Translations under genes and position numbers: made by a program
Shown: piece by piece, positions 35,401 to 43,255 of the stretch
How positions within the stretch are numbered: the first letter of the stretch is position 1
Layout of the letters: each line of letters opens with the position of its first letter
Assembly (NCBI RefSeq): GCF_039530285.1
Contig: NZ_BAAAOK010000011.1
Location: forward strand, 1-64,000
DNA length: 64,000 nucleotides
DNA from: Actinomadura_C alba
GTDB lineage: Bacteria > Actinomycetota > Actinomycetes > Streptosporangiales > Streptosporangiaceae
Direction of reading: 5' to 3'
Notes under the pieces: generated by a model
Databases searched by the model: none
The model's input: only the letters and a program-made list of their open reading frames with translations
Told to the model about the DNA's origin: nothing

Positions 35401-37316
35401 ATCTCGAGGGCGTCGCCGATCTGCTGAGCGGTCTCGGCCCCCTCACCACCGCCGAGGTCGCCGAGCGCTCCCGGCCCACCGGCACCGCACCCGGCGGCGA
35501 ACCCGAGGCCGGGCCGGCCGGGCTCGAGCCCGGCCGGCCGGAGGACGGGCCGCCGGAGGACGGGCCGCCGGCCGACACCGCCCTGCTGCGGGCCGGCCGG
35601 TGGCTGGCCGAACTGGAGGAGACCCGCCGGGCGATCCGGGTGCGCATCGGCGGGATCGAGCGATGGACGGCCATCGAGGACGCCGGCCGGCTGCGCGACG
35701 CGCTGGGCGTCCCGCTGCCGGTGGGCGTCCCCGAGGCGTTCCTCGAGCCGGTCGACGATCCGATGGGCGACCTGCTCAGCCGCTATGCCCGCACCCACGG
35801 GCCCTTCTCCGCCACCGAGGCCGCCGCGCGCTTCGGCGTCGGCGGCGCGGTCGTCACCGAGACCCTCCGCAGGCTCGCGGCCACCGGCCGCGTCGTCGAA
35901 GGCGAGTTCCTCCCGGTGGCGGTGCTCACCTCGCGCACCGCCGAGACGACCCGCGGGCCGGCCGGCACCGAGTGGTGTGACGCGGGGGTCCTGCGGATGC
36001 TGCGCCGGCGATCGCTGGCCCGGCTGCGCGCCGAGGTCGAGCCGTCGCCGCCCGAGGCGCTCGCGCGCTTTCTGCCCGCCTGGCACGGCATCGGCACCGG
36101 CCGGCTCCACGGCATCGACGCCCTCGTTCAGGCGATCGAGCAACTGCAGGGCGCGGCCATCCCCGCCTCGGCGCTGGAATCGCTGGTGCTGCCCGCGCGC
36201 GTACCGGGTTACTCACCGGCGCTCCTCGACGAGCTCACCTCGGCCGGCGAGGTGATCTGGGCGGGTCAGGGCGCACTGCCCGGCGGCGACGGCTGGCTGT
36301 CGCTCTACCTCGCCGACACCGCACCGCTCCTCATGGCCGAACCCGCCGAGATCACGCTGACGCCCCCGCACGAGGCGGTCTTGGAAGCGCTCGCCGACGG
36401 CGGCGCGATGTTCTTCCGCACCCTCGCCGACCGCGTCGGCGGCATTCTGCGCGGGCGTGACGAGAACGCCGTCCCGCCGGGCGACCAAGACCTCATCGCG
36501 GTGCTGTGGGACCTCGTGTGGGCCGGACATCTGACCAATGACACCCTGGCGGCGCTCCGCGCCACGCTCGGGTCCGGGCGCCCGGCGCACCGTCCGCGGG
36601 CCACCCGGCGAGGCCGTCCGGTGCTGCCCTCCCGTACCGGCCCGCCGACGGTGGCCGGCCGCTGGTGGCTGCTGCCCGCCCGCGAGGGCGACCCGACGCG
36701 GCGCTCGCACGCCCTGGCCGAAACGCTGCTCGACCGCTCCGGCATCGTGATCCGCGGAGCCGTCACGGCCGATCGCACGCCCGGCGGGTTCGCGGCCGTC
36801 TATCCGATCCTGCGCGCCTTCGAAGAGAGCGGCCGATGCCGGCGGGGCTACTTCGTCGAAGGCCTGGGCGCGGCGCAGTTCGCTCTGCCGGGAGCGGTCG
36901 ACCGGCTGCGCGCCATGCGTTCCGACGACGTCCACGGCGCGCTTCGCGCGGTCGTGCTCGCCGCGGCCGACCCCGCGAACCCCTACGGTGCCGCGCTGCC
37001 CTGGCCTGAGCGGGCCGAGAGCGGCGCCGGAGGGCACAAGCCGGGCCGTAAGGCGGGAGCCCTGGTCGTGCTCGTGGGGGGCCGGCCGGTGCTCTATGTC
37101 GAGCGCGGCGGGCGCACGCTGCTGTCGTGGGCCGACGATCCCGCTGAGCTGCGGCCCGCGGTCGACGCCCTGGCCCTGGCCGTACGGGAGGGCGCCCTCG
37201 GCAAGCTGACCGTCGAGCGTGTCGACGGGGAGTCGATCATCAACTCACCGCTCGCCGACGCGCTCGAATCGGCGGGATTCCACCCGACACCACGCGGCCT
37301 GCGCCTTCGCGCCTGA
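32484..37316 (+). CDS. lhr: Lhr-family ATP-dependent DNA helicase
   Basis: The 1610-residue superfamily-2 helicase has Walker A VVAPTGSGKTLAAFLW, DEVH box VIIDEVHAVAGTKRG, motif III LSATVRP, motif V SLELGIDMGAVD and motif VI QRVGRAGHQ, followed by the winged-helix/beta-barrel Lhr core. The long C-terminal domain is typical of Lhr. Mycobacterial Lhr is a damage-inducible 3'-5' translocase of about 1500 residues. Two low-complexity linkers, Gly/Asp-rich between motifs I and Ia (about residues 75-115) and Glu/Gly/Pro-rich near residue 1015, account for the extra length. GTG 32493 is an alternative start. Confidence 0.94.
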   Translation: MGAVSVDVLELFSPATRAWFSGAFAEPTTAQAGAWESIARGDNTLVVAPTGSGKTLAAFLWSLDRLASGHPAAPGPGGPGDGGGGPADARGDGRRDGPGTNGAQGGRAGDVDPRRRCRVLYVSPLKALAVDVERNLRAPLTGIRQAARRLGLPEPDVRVGIRSGDTPADERRRLATKPPDIMITTPESLFLLLTSQAREALRGVETVIIDEVHAVAGTKRGSHLALSLERLDALLDRPAQRIGLSATVRPVNEVAAFLGGGRPATVVQPPYEKRFQLDVVVPLEDMAEVGRFVDDSGVADPRNRSIWPHVEDKVLDLIEAHRSTIVFANSRRLAERLCGRLNELAYERALGTDPSDVTALSETEGPSAARRGPAEVMAQAGGAGGAPAEIARAHHGSVSKEERAGIEEALKQGRLPAVVATSSLELGIDMGAVDLVVQVESPPSVAGGLQRVGRAGHQVGAVSKGVIFPKYRGDLVQTAVVAERMKTGAIEELRYPRNPLDVLAQQIVAMVAMDEWTVDELDGLVRRAAPFATLPRSVLEATLDMLAGRYPSDEFGELRPRLVWDRVTGVLRDRPGAQRLAVTSGGTIPDRGLFGVFLVGEKSSRVGELDEEMVYESRVGDVFVLGASSWRIEDITADRVLVSPAPGQPGKLPFWHGDAAGRPAELGRALGVFSRELAGMAPDEARARVRAAGLDDWAAGNLLSYLVEQREATGYVPDDRTLVVERFRDELGDWRLVVHSPFGARVHAPWALAITARLRERYGMDAQAMHADDGIVLRVPDTEEPPPADLALFDPDELERMVVDELGASALFAARFRECAARSLLLPRHRPGKRMPLWQQRQRAAQLLAVASRYASFPIVLETVRECLQDVFDVPGLVSLMRDLAGRKARLVEVETPVPSPFARSLLFRYVSAFMYEGDSPLAERRAQALALDSTLLAELLGQADLRELLDPDVVVEAAMELQRLTEDRRARDLEGVADLLSGLGPLTTAEVAERSRPTGTAPGGEPEAGPAGLEPGRPEDGPPEDGPPADTALLRAGRWLAELEETRRAIRVRIGGIERWTAIEDAGRLRDALGVPLPVGVPEAFLEPVDDPMGDLLSRYARTHGPFSATEAAARFGVGGAVVTETLRRLAATGRVVEGEFLPVAVLTSRTAETTRGPAGTEWCDAGVLRMLRRRSLARLRAEVEPSPPEALARFLPAWHGIGTGRLHGIDALVQAIEQLQGAAIPASALESLVLPARVPGYSPALLDELTSAGEVIWAGQGALPGGDGWLSLYLADTAPLLMAEPAEITLTPPHEAVLEALADGGAMFFRTLADRVGGILRGRDENAVPPGDQDLIAVLWDLVWAGHLTNDTLAALRATLGSGRPAHRPRATRRGRPVLPSRTGPPTVAGRWWLLPAREGDPTRRSHALAETLLDRSGIVIRGAVTADRTPGGFAAVYPILRAFEESGRCRRGYFVEGLGAAQFALPGAVDRLRAMRSDDVHGALRAVVLAAADPANPYGAALPWPERAESGAGGHKPGRKAGALVVLVGGRPVLYVERGGRTLLSWADDPAELRPAVDALALAVREGALGKLTVERVDGESIINSPLADALESAGFHPTPRGLRLRA

Positions 37317-37856
37317 ACAGGCCGGCCGGGCACCGACCGCTTCGTCTCCGCTGCGGCGCAGGTCACAGATCGACGCAGGACTGTCGGTGGGCGGCCCTAT
37401 GTTGACACTCGTGGACGTGCGAGTCCGCGGGGATTCGAGTCCGCGGGGACACCGCCCGTCCTGGTCCGGAGGGAGACTCCAGCCGGACCGGCTCTGTCCC
37501 GTCTCAGGGTTCCCAGCCCAGGGTCCTCAGCCCAGGGTCTGACCGAGAATCGTCCGCGTGGCTGATGTGAACCAACCGCGTGTTCGGGGATTCTGAGACA
37601 TACGGGGTTTGGCGGGCGCTGCCCGCGATGAGAACGGGGAACGGCTATGACATCGACGGCACGGTGGGTCATCGCTCAGCGGCGCAGGAGGCTAGTGATC
37701 AACCAAACGCTGCGCGACCGCATTCAGCACGATCCGAGGCGGGCCCCGGCCCCGCTCGGCACCGCCACCGACGCGAAGTCGTGACCGGCCGGGCCTGAGC
37801 CCGTCCACGCGATCGCCGTCCGGAGGCCTTGAGGGGGCCGGCCCCGCGCGGGGGCG
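37317..37856. other. 540-bp intergenic stretch with short direct repeats
   Basis: It contains GAGTCCGCGGGGA twice (37421 and 37437) and AGCCCAGGGTC twice (37515 and 37529, period 14). One small ORF candidate is listed separately. No known RNA or mobile element was recognised. Confidence 0.45.
37647..37784 (+). CDS. Candidate small basic protein (45 aa)
   Basis: An ATG frame encodes a strongly basic peptide starting MTSTARWVIAQRRRRLVI and ending in an Ala/Pro/Thr-rich tail. About 80% of third positions are G or C, and GGGGAACGG lies just upstream as a possible ribosome binding site. No family is recognised, and it may be a chance ORF. Confidence 0.28.
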   Translation: MTSTARWVIAQRRRRLVINQTLRDRIQHDPRRAPAPLGTATDAKS

Positions 37857-39050
37857 TCAGCTCTCGGTGGTGCTGGAGAACACCTCTTCGCGAGCCCGTA
37901 CGAGAGCCGCGTGCAGGGCACCGCGGAGCACCGGATTCCCGTCGACCTCGGTCACGGTGACCTGGGGCCGGGTCGGGCAGATGCGCGCGACCGCCGCCTC
38001 GATCCGCCCGGCGAGCGGAACTCCGCCCGCCCGCCCGAGATCACCGGCGATCACCATCAGGCCGGGATCGAGCACGATGTTCACCGCGGCGACCCCGTAC
38101 GAGATGCGGGTCGCGAGTTCGTCGAGGAACGCGCCGCCGCGCGGCTCGTCCGCTGCGGCGGTCCGCACGCACTCGATCGCGGTCGGCTCGGTGAATCCGT
38201 GCTCACGCGCCAGTTCCCGCACGGCGTCCGCTCCGACGAGCGAGCCGAACCCGCCCGCCAGGGCGGGGCCTCCCCACGTCATCGACTCGGTGACCCCCTC
38301 GGGCAGCGGTACACCCGGGACCGGCAGATAGCCGATCTCACCGGCTCCACCGGACATGCCCCGGTGCAGCCGCCCACCGAGCATGACCGCCAGCCCGATC
38401 CCGCGGTCGACCCAGATGAGGGCGAAGTCGTCGGCGCCGGCCGCGGCACCGTACGCCCGCTCGGCCACGGCGACGAGATTCACGTCGTTCTCGATCACCA
38501 CCGGACGCCGCAAGTCCGTCCGCAACCCCTCCAGCACGCCCTCGTGCCAGGCGGGAAGGTCGAAGGCGAACTGGACGTCGCCCGTACGGGGGTCGACGAC
38601 GCCCGGAGAGCCGATCACAAAGGCGTTGAGGCGCGATACCGCCACCTTCGCGGACCGGCAGGCCTTCGCGACGGCGTTGTGCACGACCGCGACGGGGTCG
38701 GCCGCGCCGTTCGGGTCGACGGTCACCTGGCTGATGATGTGGCCGGTGATGTCGGCGATCCCGGCGGTCACCCCGGACGGCCCGACCTCGACGCCGGCGA
38801 CGTAGGCGCTCGACGGCACGACGGCGTACAGGGCGGCGTTCGGGCCGCGCCCACTGGCCTGCTGCCCAACGACGTGGACGAGCCCGCGCTCTTCCAGCCT
38901 GGACAGCAACTGCGAGGCCGTCACCTTGGACAGCCCGGTACGGCTTCCGATCTGGGTGCGCGTCAGCGGCCCCTCGGCCAGCAGAAGCTCGAGTGCGGCC
39001 CGGTCGTTCAGCGCACGCAACAACCTCGGCGTGCCGGGGCCCTGGGCCAT
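37857..39050 (-). CDS. ROK-family transcriptional repressor
   Basis: The 397-residue protein has an N-terminal winged helix (LTRTQIGSRTGLSKVTASQLLSRL residues shown in part) and a ROK sugar-kinase-like domain with VIENDVNLVAVAERAYG and a GAGEIGYLPV segment. The zinc-binding cysteine cluster of ROK proteins is not obvious. It probably senses a sugar or amino sugar and represses the divergent GH3 hexosaminidase gene through the operator just upstream of its start. Confidence 0.9.
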   Translation of the reverse strand: MAQGPGTPRLLRALNDRAALELLLAEGPLTRTQIGSRTGLSKVTASQLLSRLEERGLVHVVGQQASGRGPNAALYAVVPSSAYVAGVEVGPSGVTAGIADITGHIISQVTVDPNGAADPVAVVHNAVAKACRSAKVAVSRLNAFVIGSPGVVDPRTGDVQFAFDLPAWHEGVLEGLRTDLRRPVVIENDVNLVAVAERAYGAAAGADDFALIWVDRGIGLAVMLGGRLHRGMSGGAGEIGYLPVPGVPLPEGVTESMTWGGPALAGGFGSLVGADAVRELAREHGFTEPTAIECVRTAAADEPRGGAFLDELATRISYGVAAVNIVLDPGLMVIAGDLGRAGGVPLAGRIEAAVARICPTRPQVTVTEVDGNPVLRGALHAALVRAREEVFSSTTES

Positions 39051-39093
39051 GCTCGCTCCTTCTATTTCAATGTGCTAACAGCGGGTATTATTT

Positions 39094-39106
39094 AGGAAAG
39101 TTTCTT
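39094..39106. promoter_or_regulatory. ROK-type operator
   Basis: AGGAAAGTTTCTT is symmetric about its central G with one mismatch and fits the GAAAGTTTC core of actinobacterial ROK/NagC-like operators. It lies in an AT-rich patch 44 bp before the repressor start and faces the GH3 gene. Confidence 0.6.
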
Positions 39107-39287
39107 GTTATTTTACGTAGCGTCCTACCGACTCAGGCCCTGGGGGCGTGCGCGCAGCGCCGACCGGTAGGAGGGCGCCCCGCGACCAGTGCGAACACGA
39201 AGCCGGACATGGCAAGGACCTTACGGGTTTCCAGCCGGTCCGGACCGCCCCACAAGGCGCGAGGCGACGCAGGACAGGGAGATTTCA

Positions 39288-39365
39288 GTGATTTTGGTGA
39301 GGATGACGGCCGGCACGGCCACCGTCGTGGCCGCCCGTCACCACGGTGTGGACAGCGAGTCATGA
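39288..39365 (+). CDS. Candidate 25-aa leader peptide coupled to the GH3 gene
   Basis: A GTG frame with GGGAG 7-11 bases upstream encodes a 25-residue peptide starting MILVRMTAGTATVV. Its TGA stop overlaps the GH3 ATG as ATGA, so ribosomes could be handed over. The GH3 gene itself has no good ribosome binding site, which supports the idea. It could instead be chance. Confidence 0.4.
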   Translation: MILVRMTAGTATVVAARHHGVDSES

Positions 39366-40807
39366 CCGCGTCCGACCTCGGCAGGCTGGCCCGCGCCGCT
39401 CTGCTCGTGCCGTTCCCCGGCCCGACCGCGCCCCGCTGGGTGCTGGACCACCTCGAGCGCGGCCTCGGCGGCGTCACGCTGTTCGCCATCAACGGCAACG
39501 TGCCCGGCAACACCGCCCTCGCCGCACTGACCGCCGAGCTCCGCAAGGCGGGCGACCCGGTCATCACGATCGACGAGGAGGGCGGTGACGTCACCCGCCT
39601 GGCGCACACGACCGGCAGCCCGTATCCGGGCAACGCCGCGCTCGGCGCGGTCGACGACCCCGAGCTCACCCGCCGGGTCCACCGGTCGCTCGGAGCGGAA
39701 CTCGCCGGTGTCGGGGTGAACCTCAACTTCGCGCCTTCCGTCGACGTCAACACCGCCGACGACAATCCGGTCATCGGCACCCGGGCGTTCGGATCCGACC
39801 CGGTACTCGTCGCACGGCACGCCGCCGCGGCGACCGCGGGCCTGCAGGAGGCCGGCGTGGCCGCCTGCGCCAAGCACTTCCCGGGGCACGGGGCCACCCG
39901 GGAGGATTCTCACCTGTCCGTACCGATCGTGGACGCCGATCTCGAACTGCTCGACCGCCGCGAGCTCGTCCCGTTCCGCGCCGCCATCGAGGCCGGCGTC
40001 AAGGCGGTGATGACGGCCCATCTCAACGTGCCCGCGATCACCGACGGCCAGCCGGCGACGCTTTCGCACGCGGCCATCACGGGCCTGCTGCGCGGTCGGC
40101 TCGGCCATGACGGCGTGGTCGTCACCGACGCGCTCGACATGCGCGGCGCGAGCGGAGAGATCGGTATTCCCGAGGCGGCGGTGCGGGCGCTCAACGCCGG
40201 CGCCGACCTGCTCTGCCTCGGCTCGCAGGAGTACGAGGACAGCGTGCGGGCCATCCTCGACGCCATCGTGGCGGCAGTCCGGTCGGGCCGGCTGGCCGAG
40301 GAGCGGCTGGCAGAGGCGGCCGAGCGCACCGAGCGCCTCAAGGCCTGGCTGGCGCCCGGCGGGGCGGGCACCGTCGACGCGGCCGTCGGCATGGAGGCCG
40401 CGCGCCGGGCGGTCCGGCTGTCCGGCGAGCTGCCGGAGGCCGGGTCCCCCCTGGTGATCGAGTTGCACGCGCCTGGCAACATCGCGGTCGGGCCGGTTCC
40501 CTGGGGACTCGGCCCCTGGCTCCCGGCCGCGGACCTCGTACGGGTCGACGGCGACCCGGTCGACCCCGCCGATCTGCTGGAACGCGCCAACGGGCGGCCG
40601 CTGGTCCTGGTGGTCCGGGACGCCCATCGCGACGCCGGCCAGCGCGAGCTCGTGTCCACCCTGCTGGCCGGCCGCTCCGACGCGGTGGTCGTGGAGATGG
40701 GACTGCCGGTCTGGCGCCCCGAGTCCGCGGGGTTCATCGCGACCTACGGAGCGGCGTACGCCAACGGGCGGGCGGCGGCCGAGTTGCTCGGTCTCGCCGG
40801 GGAGTAG
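39362..40807 (+). CDS. Glycoside hydrolase family 3 protein (beta-N-acetylhexosaminidase-like)
   Basis: The 481-residue protein has the GH3 TIM-barrel with the NagZ-type signature KHFPGHGATREDSH, whose Asp-His pair serves as acid/base, and the nucleophile aspartate in VVVTDALDMRG. The strand VITIDEEGGDVTRL is also typical. About 150 residues follow the barrel, so it is longer than minimal NagZ. No signal peptide is seen, so it is cytoplasmic and likely acts on imported amino-sugar oligosaccharides or muropeptides. The upstream ROK gene and operator suggest sugar-induced expression. Confidence 0.88.
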   Translation: MTASDLGRLARAALLVPFPGPTAPRWVLDHLERGLGGVTLFAINGNVPGNTALAALTAELRKAGDPVITIDEEGGDVTRLAHTTGSPYPGNAALGAVDDPELTRRVHRSLGAELAGVGVNLNFAPSVDVNTADDNPVIGTRAFGSDPVLVARHAAAATAGLQEAGVAACAKHFPGHGATREDSHLSVPIVDADLELLDRRELVPFRAAIEAGVKAVMTAHLNVPAITDGQPATLSHAAITGLLRGRLGHDGVVVTDALDMRGASGEIGIPEAAVRALNAGADLLCLGSQEYEDSVRAILDAIVAAVRSGRLAEERLAEAAERTERLKAWLAPGGAGTVDAAVGMEAARRAVRLSGELPEAGSPLVIELHAPGNIAVGPVPWGLGPWLPAADLVRVDGDPVDPADLLERANGRPLVLVVRDAHRDAGQRELVSTLLAGRSDAVVVEMGLPVWRPESAGFIATYGAAYANGRAAAELLGLAGE

Positions 40808-40823
40808 GCGGGAAGCCCGACTA

Positions 40824-40839
40824 CTCCTATCGGTAAGAG
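40824..40839. promoter_or_regulatory. Imperfect palindrome upstream of the Rrf2 gene
   Basis: CTCCTATCGGTAAGAG has six of eight symmetric pairs and lies 12 bp before the start codon, where an autoregulatory Rrf2 protein would bind. It is related to the CTATCGG-type sites of actinobacterial Rrf2 regulators. Confidence 0.45.
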
Positions 40840-40850
40840 ATAATCACCTC

Positions 40851-41315
40851 ATGAGACTGTCCGCCCGAGTCGATTACGCGCTACGCGCGGCCGCCGAGCT
40901 CACCGTCGCGGGATCGCACCCGGTAACGGCGGTTCAGCTCGCCGAGGCACAGCAGATCCCGCCCAAATTCCTCGAGAACATCCTCGGCCAGCTCCGCCGG
41001 TCCGGCCTGATCCGCAGCCAGCGCGGTCCGGACGGCGGATACTGGCTGGCCAGGCCGGCCGAGCAGATCTCCCTGGCCGACATCATCCGAGCCATCGACG
41101 GGCCCTTGCTGGGGGTCCGCGGCGAACGCCCGGAAGATCTCGGCTACTCCGGTGCCGCGCGCTCGCTGCAGGAAGTCTGGATCGCCCTGCGCGCCAGCGA
41201 GCGCTCCATCCTGGAACAGGTCAGCCTCGCTCACATCGGCACCGGCGACCTTCCGGACGTGGTGCGCACGCTGACCGCCAACCCCGAGGCATGGGAATCC
41301 CCGGCCTTCAGCTGA
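40851..41315 (+). CDS. Rrf2-family transcriptional regulator
   Basis: The 154-residue protein has the Rrf2 winged helix (MRLSARVDYALRAAAELTVA, then KFLENILGQLRRSGLIRSQR and GGYWLARPAEQISLADIIRA). It lacks the three clustered cysteines of IscR/NsrR (residues 90-110 have none), so it is a non-Fe-S member of the CymR type. The target is unknown; autoregulation is likely. Confidence 0.88.
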   Translation: MRLSARVDYALRAAAELTVAGSHPVTAVQLAEAQQIPPKFLENILGQLRRSGLIRSQRGPDGGYWLARPAEQISLADIIRAIDGPLLGVRGERPEDLGYSGAARSLQEVWIALRASERSILEQVSLAHIGTGDLPDVVRTLTANPEAWESPAFS

Positions 41316-41355
41316 GGGCCCGCGAGCGCGAGGTCGAAGTGCCGCCGAGGTAGAG

Positions 41356-42129
41356 ATGCCCGAGGGAGACACGGTCTGGCTGACGGCGCGGCGCCTGCAC
41401 CTGGCACTCGCCGGCCGGCCGCTCACGTACAGCGACTTCCGGGTCCCGGGGCTCGCGACGACCGACCTCCGGGGCCGGAACGTGCACGAGGCGGTCCCGC
41501 GGGGCAAGCATCTGCTGATCAGGGTCGATGGCGGGCTCACCGTCCACACCCATCTGCGGATGGAGGGGTCATGGCGGATCCGGCGGCCCTCCACCCGCCC
41601 GCCTCGCGATCACCGCATCCGGCTGGCGCTCGCCAACGCCGAGTGGCTCGCGCTCGGGTACTCCCTCGGAGTCGTCGAGCTGCTGCGCACCGCCGACGAG
41701 GAGCGGGCCGTGGGCCATCTCGGCCCCGATCTGCTCGGTCCGGACTGGGACCCCGCCGAGGCGGTACGACGTCTGCGCGAAGAGCCGGAACGCGCGATCG
41801 GCGAGGCGCTGCTCGACCAGCGCTGCCTGGCCGGGATCGGCAACCTCTACAAGTGCGAGGTGCTCTTCCTGCGCGGTGTGTGGCCGTGGACTCCCGTGCG
41901 GGACGTGCCTGATCTGGAAGGCCTCACCACACTGGCCCAGCGGCTGCTCGAGACCAACCGGGCCCGCTGGGCCCAGAGCAGCACCGGATCGCTGAGCCGC
42001 GGCGAGACGAGCCATGTCCATGGTCGGCGGGGCGCGCCCTGCCGGCGATGCGGCAACCCGATCCGCAAGGTGGATCAGGGCGGGCGGCTCACGTACTGGT
42101 GCCCCTCGTGCCAGCCCGAGCCCGGCTGA
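41356..42129 (+). CDS. nei: Endonuclease VIII-like DNA glycosylase
   Basis: The 257-residue glycosylase begins PEGDT, with catalytic Pro2/Glu3 as in Nei (Fpg has PELPE). The conserved lysine is in PRGKHLLI. The helix-2turn-helix is LLDQRCLAGIGNLYKCEVLF. A zinc finger CRRCG...WCPSCQ lies at the C-terminus. It removes oxidised pyrimidines from DNA. It lies 40 bp after the Rrf2 gene in the same direction and may be co-transcribed. Confidence 0.92.
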   Translation: MPEGDTVWLTARRLHLALAGRPLTYSDFRVPGLATTDLRGRNVHEAVPRGKHLLIRVDGGLTVHTHLRMEGSWRIRRPSTRPPRDHRIRLALANAEWLALGYSLGVVELLRTADEERAVGHLGPDLLGPDWDPAEAVRRLREEPERAIGEALLDQRCLAGIGNLYKCEVLFLRGVWPWTPVRDVPDLEGLTTLAQRLLETNRARWAQSSTGSLSRGETSHVHGRRGAPCRRCGNPIRKVDQGGRLTYWCPSCQPEPG

Positions 42130-42165
42130 CCGGCCGCGCGGGCAGCACCACGTGCGGGCGACACT

Positions 42166-42199
42166 GAAGCCCCGGCCACCCGAGGGCGGCCGGGGCTTC
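42166..42199. terminator. Bidirectional terminator between nei and dps
   Basis: GAAGCCCCGGCC and its exact complement GGCCGGGGCTTC enclose a 10-nt loop, a strong stem between two converging stop codons. Confidence 0.8.
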
Positions 42200-42208
42200 G
42201 GCGTCGTG

Positions 42209-42676
42209 TCAGTTCTGCACGGAGAGCATCCAGTACTGCTTCTCGAGCCCGGCAGTGATCTCGATGAAGAGATCCTGGGTCACAAGATCGGCCTCCTCCG
42301 TGGCGGCGATGCGCTCACGGAACCGATGGATCACCTGGCCGAGGAGGTCGGTGAAGGCCGCGATCACCTTGTCGTCCTGCAGATAGCCGGCTTCGAGCTG
42401 AGGGATCCGCGTGGACTGGGCGATCGTGCTCGCCCGGCCGTCCGGGTTCACGCCGATCGCGACCGCGCGCTCGGCCACCGAATCCGCGTGCTCGCGGGCG
42501 AACTCCACGATCTCGTCCAACTGCAGGTGCAGTGATCTGAAGTTCCGTCCGGTGATGTTCCAGTGCGCCTGCTTGGCGGTCAGCGCCATGTCGAGAAGGT
42601 CGACGAGGGACGCCTGGAGGGCCTTGCCGACCGCCGTCCGAGCTTCCTCTCTCAGAGGACTCTTGACCGTGGACAT
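42209..42676 (-). CDS. dps: DNA-binding ferritin-like protein from starved cells
   Basis: The 155-residue Dps protein has the inter-subunit ferroxidase site: histidine in KQAHWNITGRNF and Asp/Glu in LQLDEIVEFAREHAD. The conserved tail LEKQYWMLS is present. It stores iron and shields DNA from peroxide. An AAGGAG site precedes the ATG; upstream in-frame codons are not conserved. Confidence 0.93.
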   Translation of the reverse strand: MSTVKSPLREEARTAVGKALQASLVDLLDMALTAKQAHWNITGRNFRSLHLQLDEIVEFAREHADSVAERAVAIGVNPDGRASTIAQSTRIPQLEAGYLQDDKVIAAFTDLLGQVIHRFRERIAATEEADLVTQDLFIEITAGLEKQYWMLSVQN

Positions 42677-42753
42677 CGGAGGCTCCTTCCGCACGTTGAA
42701 GGTACATCCCATTCAACCGAGAGAGCCCAACCGGAATTCCACCGCGGCAACGA

Positions 42754-43143
42754 TCAGGCAGCCACCATGTCGCCGCGGAAAGCGTCGCCCGCGATCTCTT
42801 CCGGTGTGGCCGGGATGCTCTCCGCAGAGATCCTCTCGGCATCGATGGCGGCCTCGTCCAGCCGCTCGTGGGTCATAGGCGCGCCCGCCATGACCGGCTC
42901 GTGCTGCAGCTCGGCGAGCGACAGCAGGTCCGACACCTCTCGGAGCACGTGTGACAGCGGCACGCCGAGTGCCTTGCAGATCGACGCGAGCAGTTCCGAA
43001 GACGCCTCTTTCTGCCCCCGCTCGACCTCGGAAAGATAGCCAAGGGAGACCCTGGCGGCCGCCGAAACCTCTCGGAGGGTGCGACCCTGGCGCAGCCGCA
43101 GCTGCCGCAGTACGTCACCAAGCAGCTGGCGAAGCAGGACCAT
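42754..43143 (-). CDS. clgR: XRE-family regulator of Clp protease genes
   Basis: The 129-residue protein has an N-terminal helix-turn-helix (TLREVSAAARVSLGYLSEVE, then RGQKEASSELLASICKALG). Conservation with actinobacterial ClgR is strong, including VLLRQLLGDVLRQLR at the start. ClgR activates clpP/clpC and envelope-stress genes and is itself degraded by ClpP. Its place downstream of cinA and pgsA is the usual one. An inverted repeat lies about 90 bp upstream. Confidence 0.85.
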   Translation of the reverse strand: MVLLRQLLGDVLRQLRLRQGRTLREVSAAARVSLGYLSEVERGQKEASSELLASICKALGVPLSHVLREVSDLLSLAELQHEPVMAGAPMTHERLDEAAIDAERISAESIPATPEEIAGDAFRGDMVAA

Positions 43144-43230
43144 CGTCTCGCTCCCTCCCCATAATCCGGACCCTCTAACGGTTCCACCGTACCCGCCTTC
43201 TTGGCAGGCATGGCAGACCGAAGATTTCAT

Positions 43231-43243
43231 GTTCGCTCCGAAC
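43231..43243. promoter_or_regulatory. Inverted repeat upstream of clgR, possible ClgR site
   Basis: GTTCG-CTC-CGAAC has perfect 5-bp arms. It contains GTTCGCT, the left half of the published ClgR box, but the spacing differs. Autoregulation is plausible and unproven. Confidence 0.35.
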
Positions 43244-43255
43244 GTAACGCTGTAA

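Noticed and set aside
43231..43243. GTTCG-CTC-CGAAC considered as an SOS box
   Set aside because: The half-site order is reversed and the spacer is 3 nt; LexA sites are CGAAC-N4-GTTCG.
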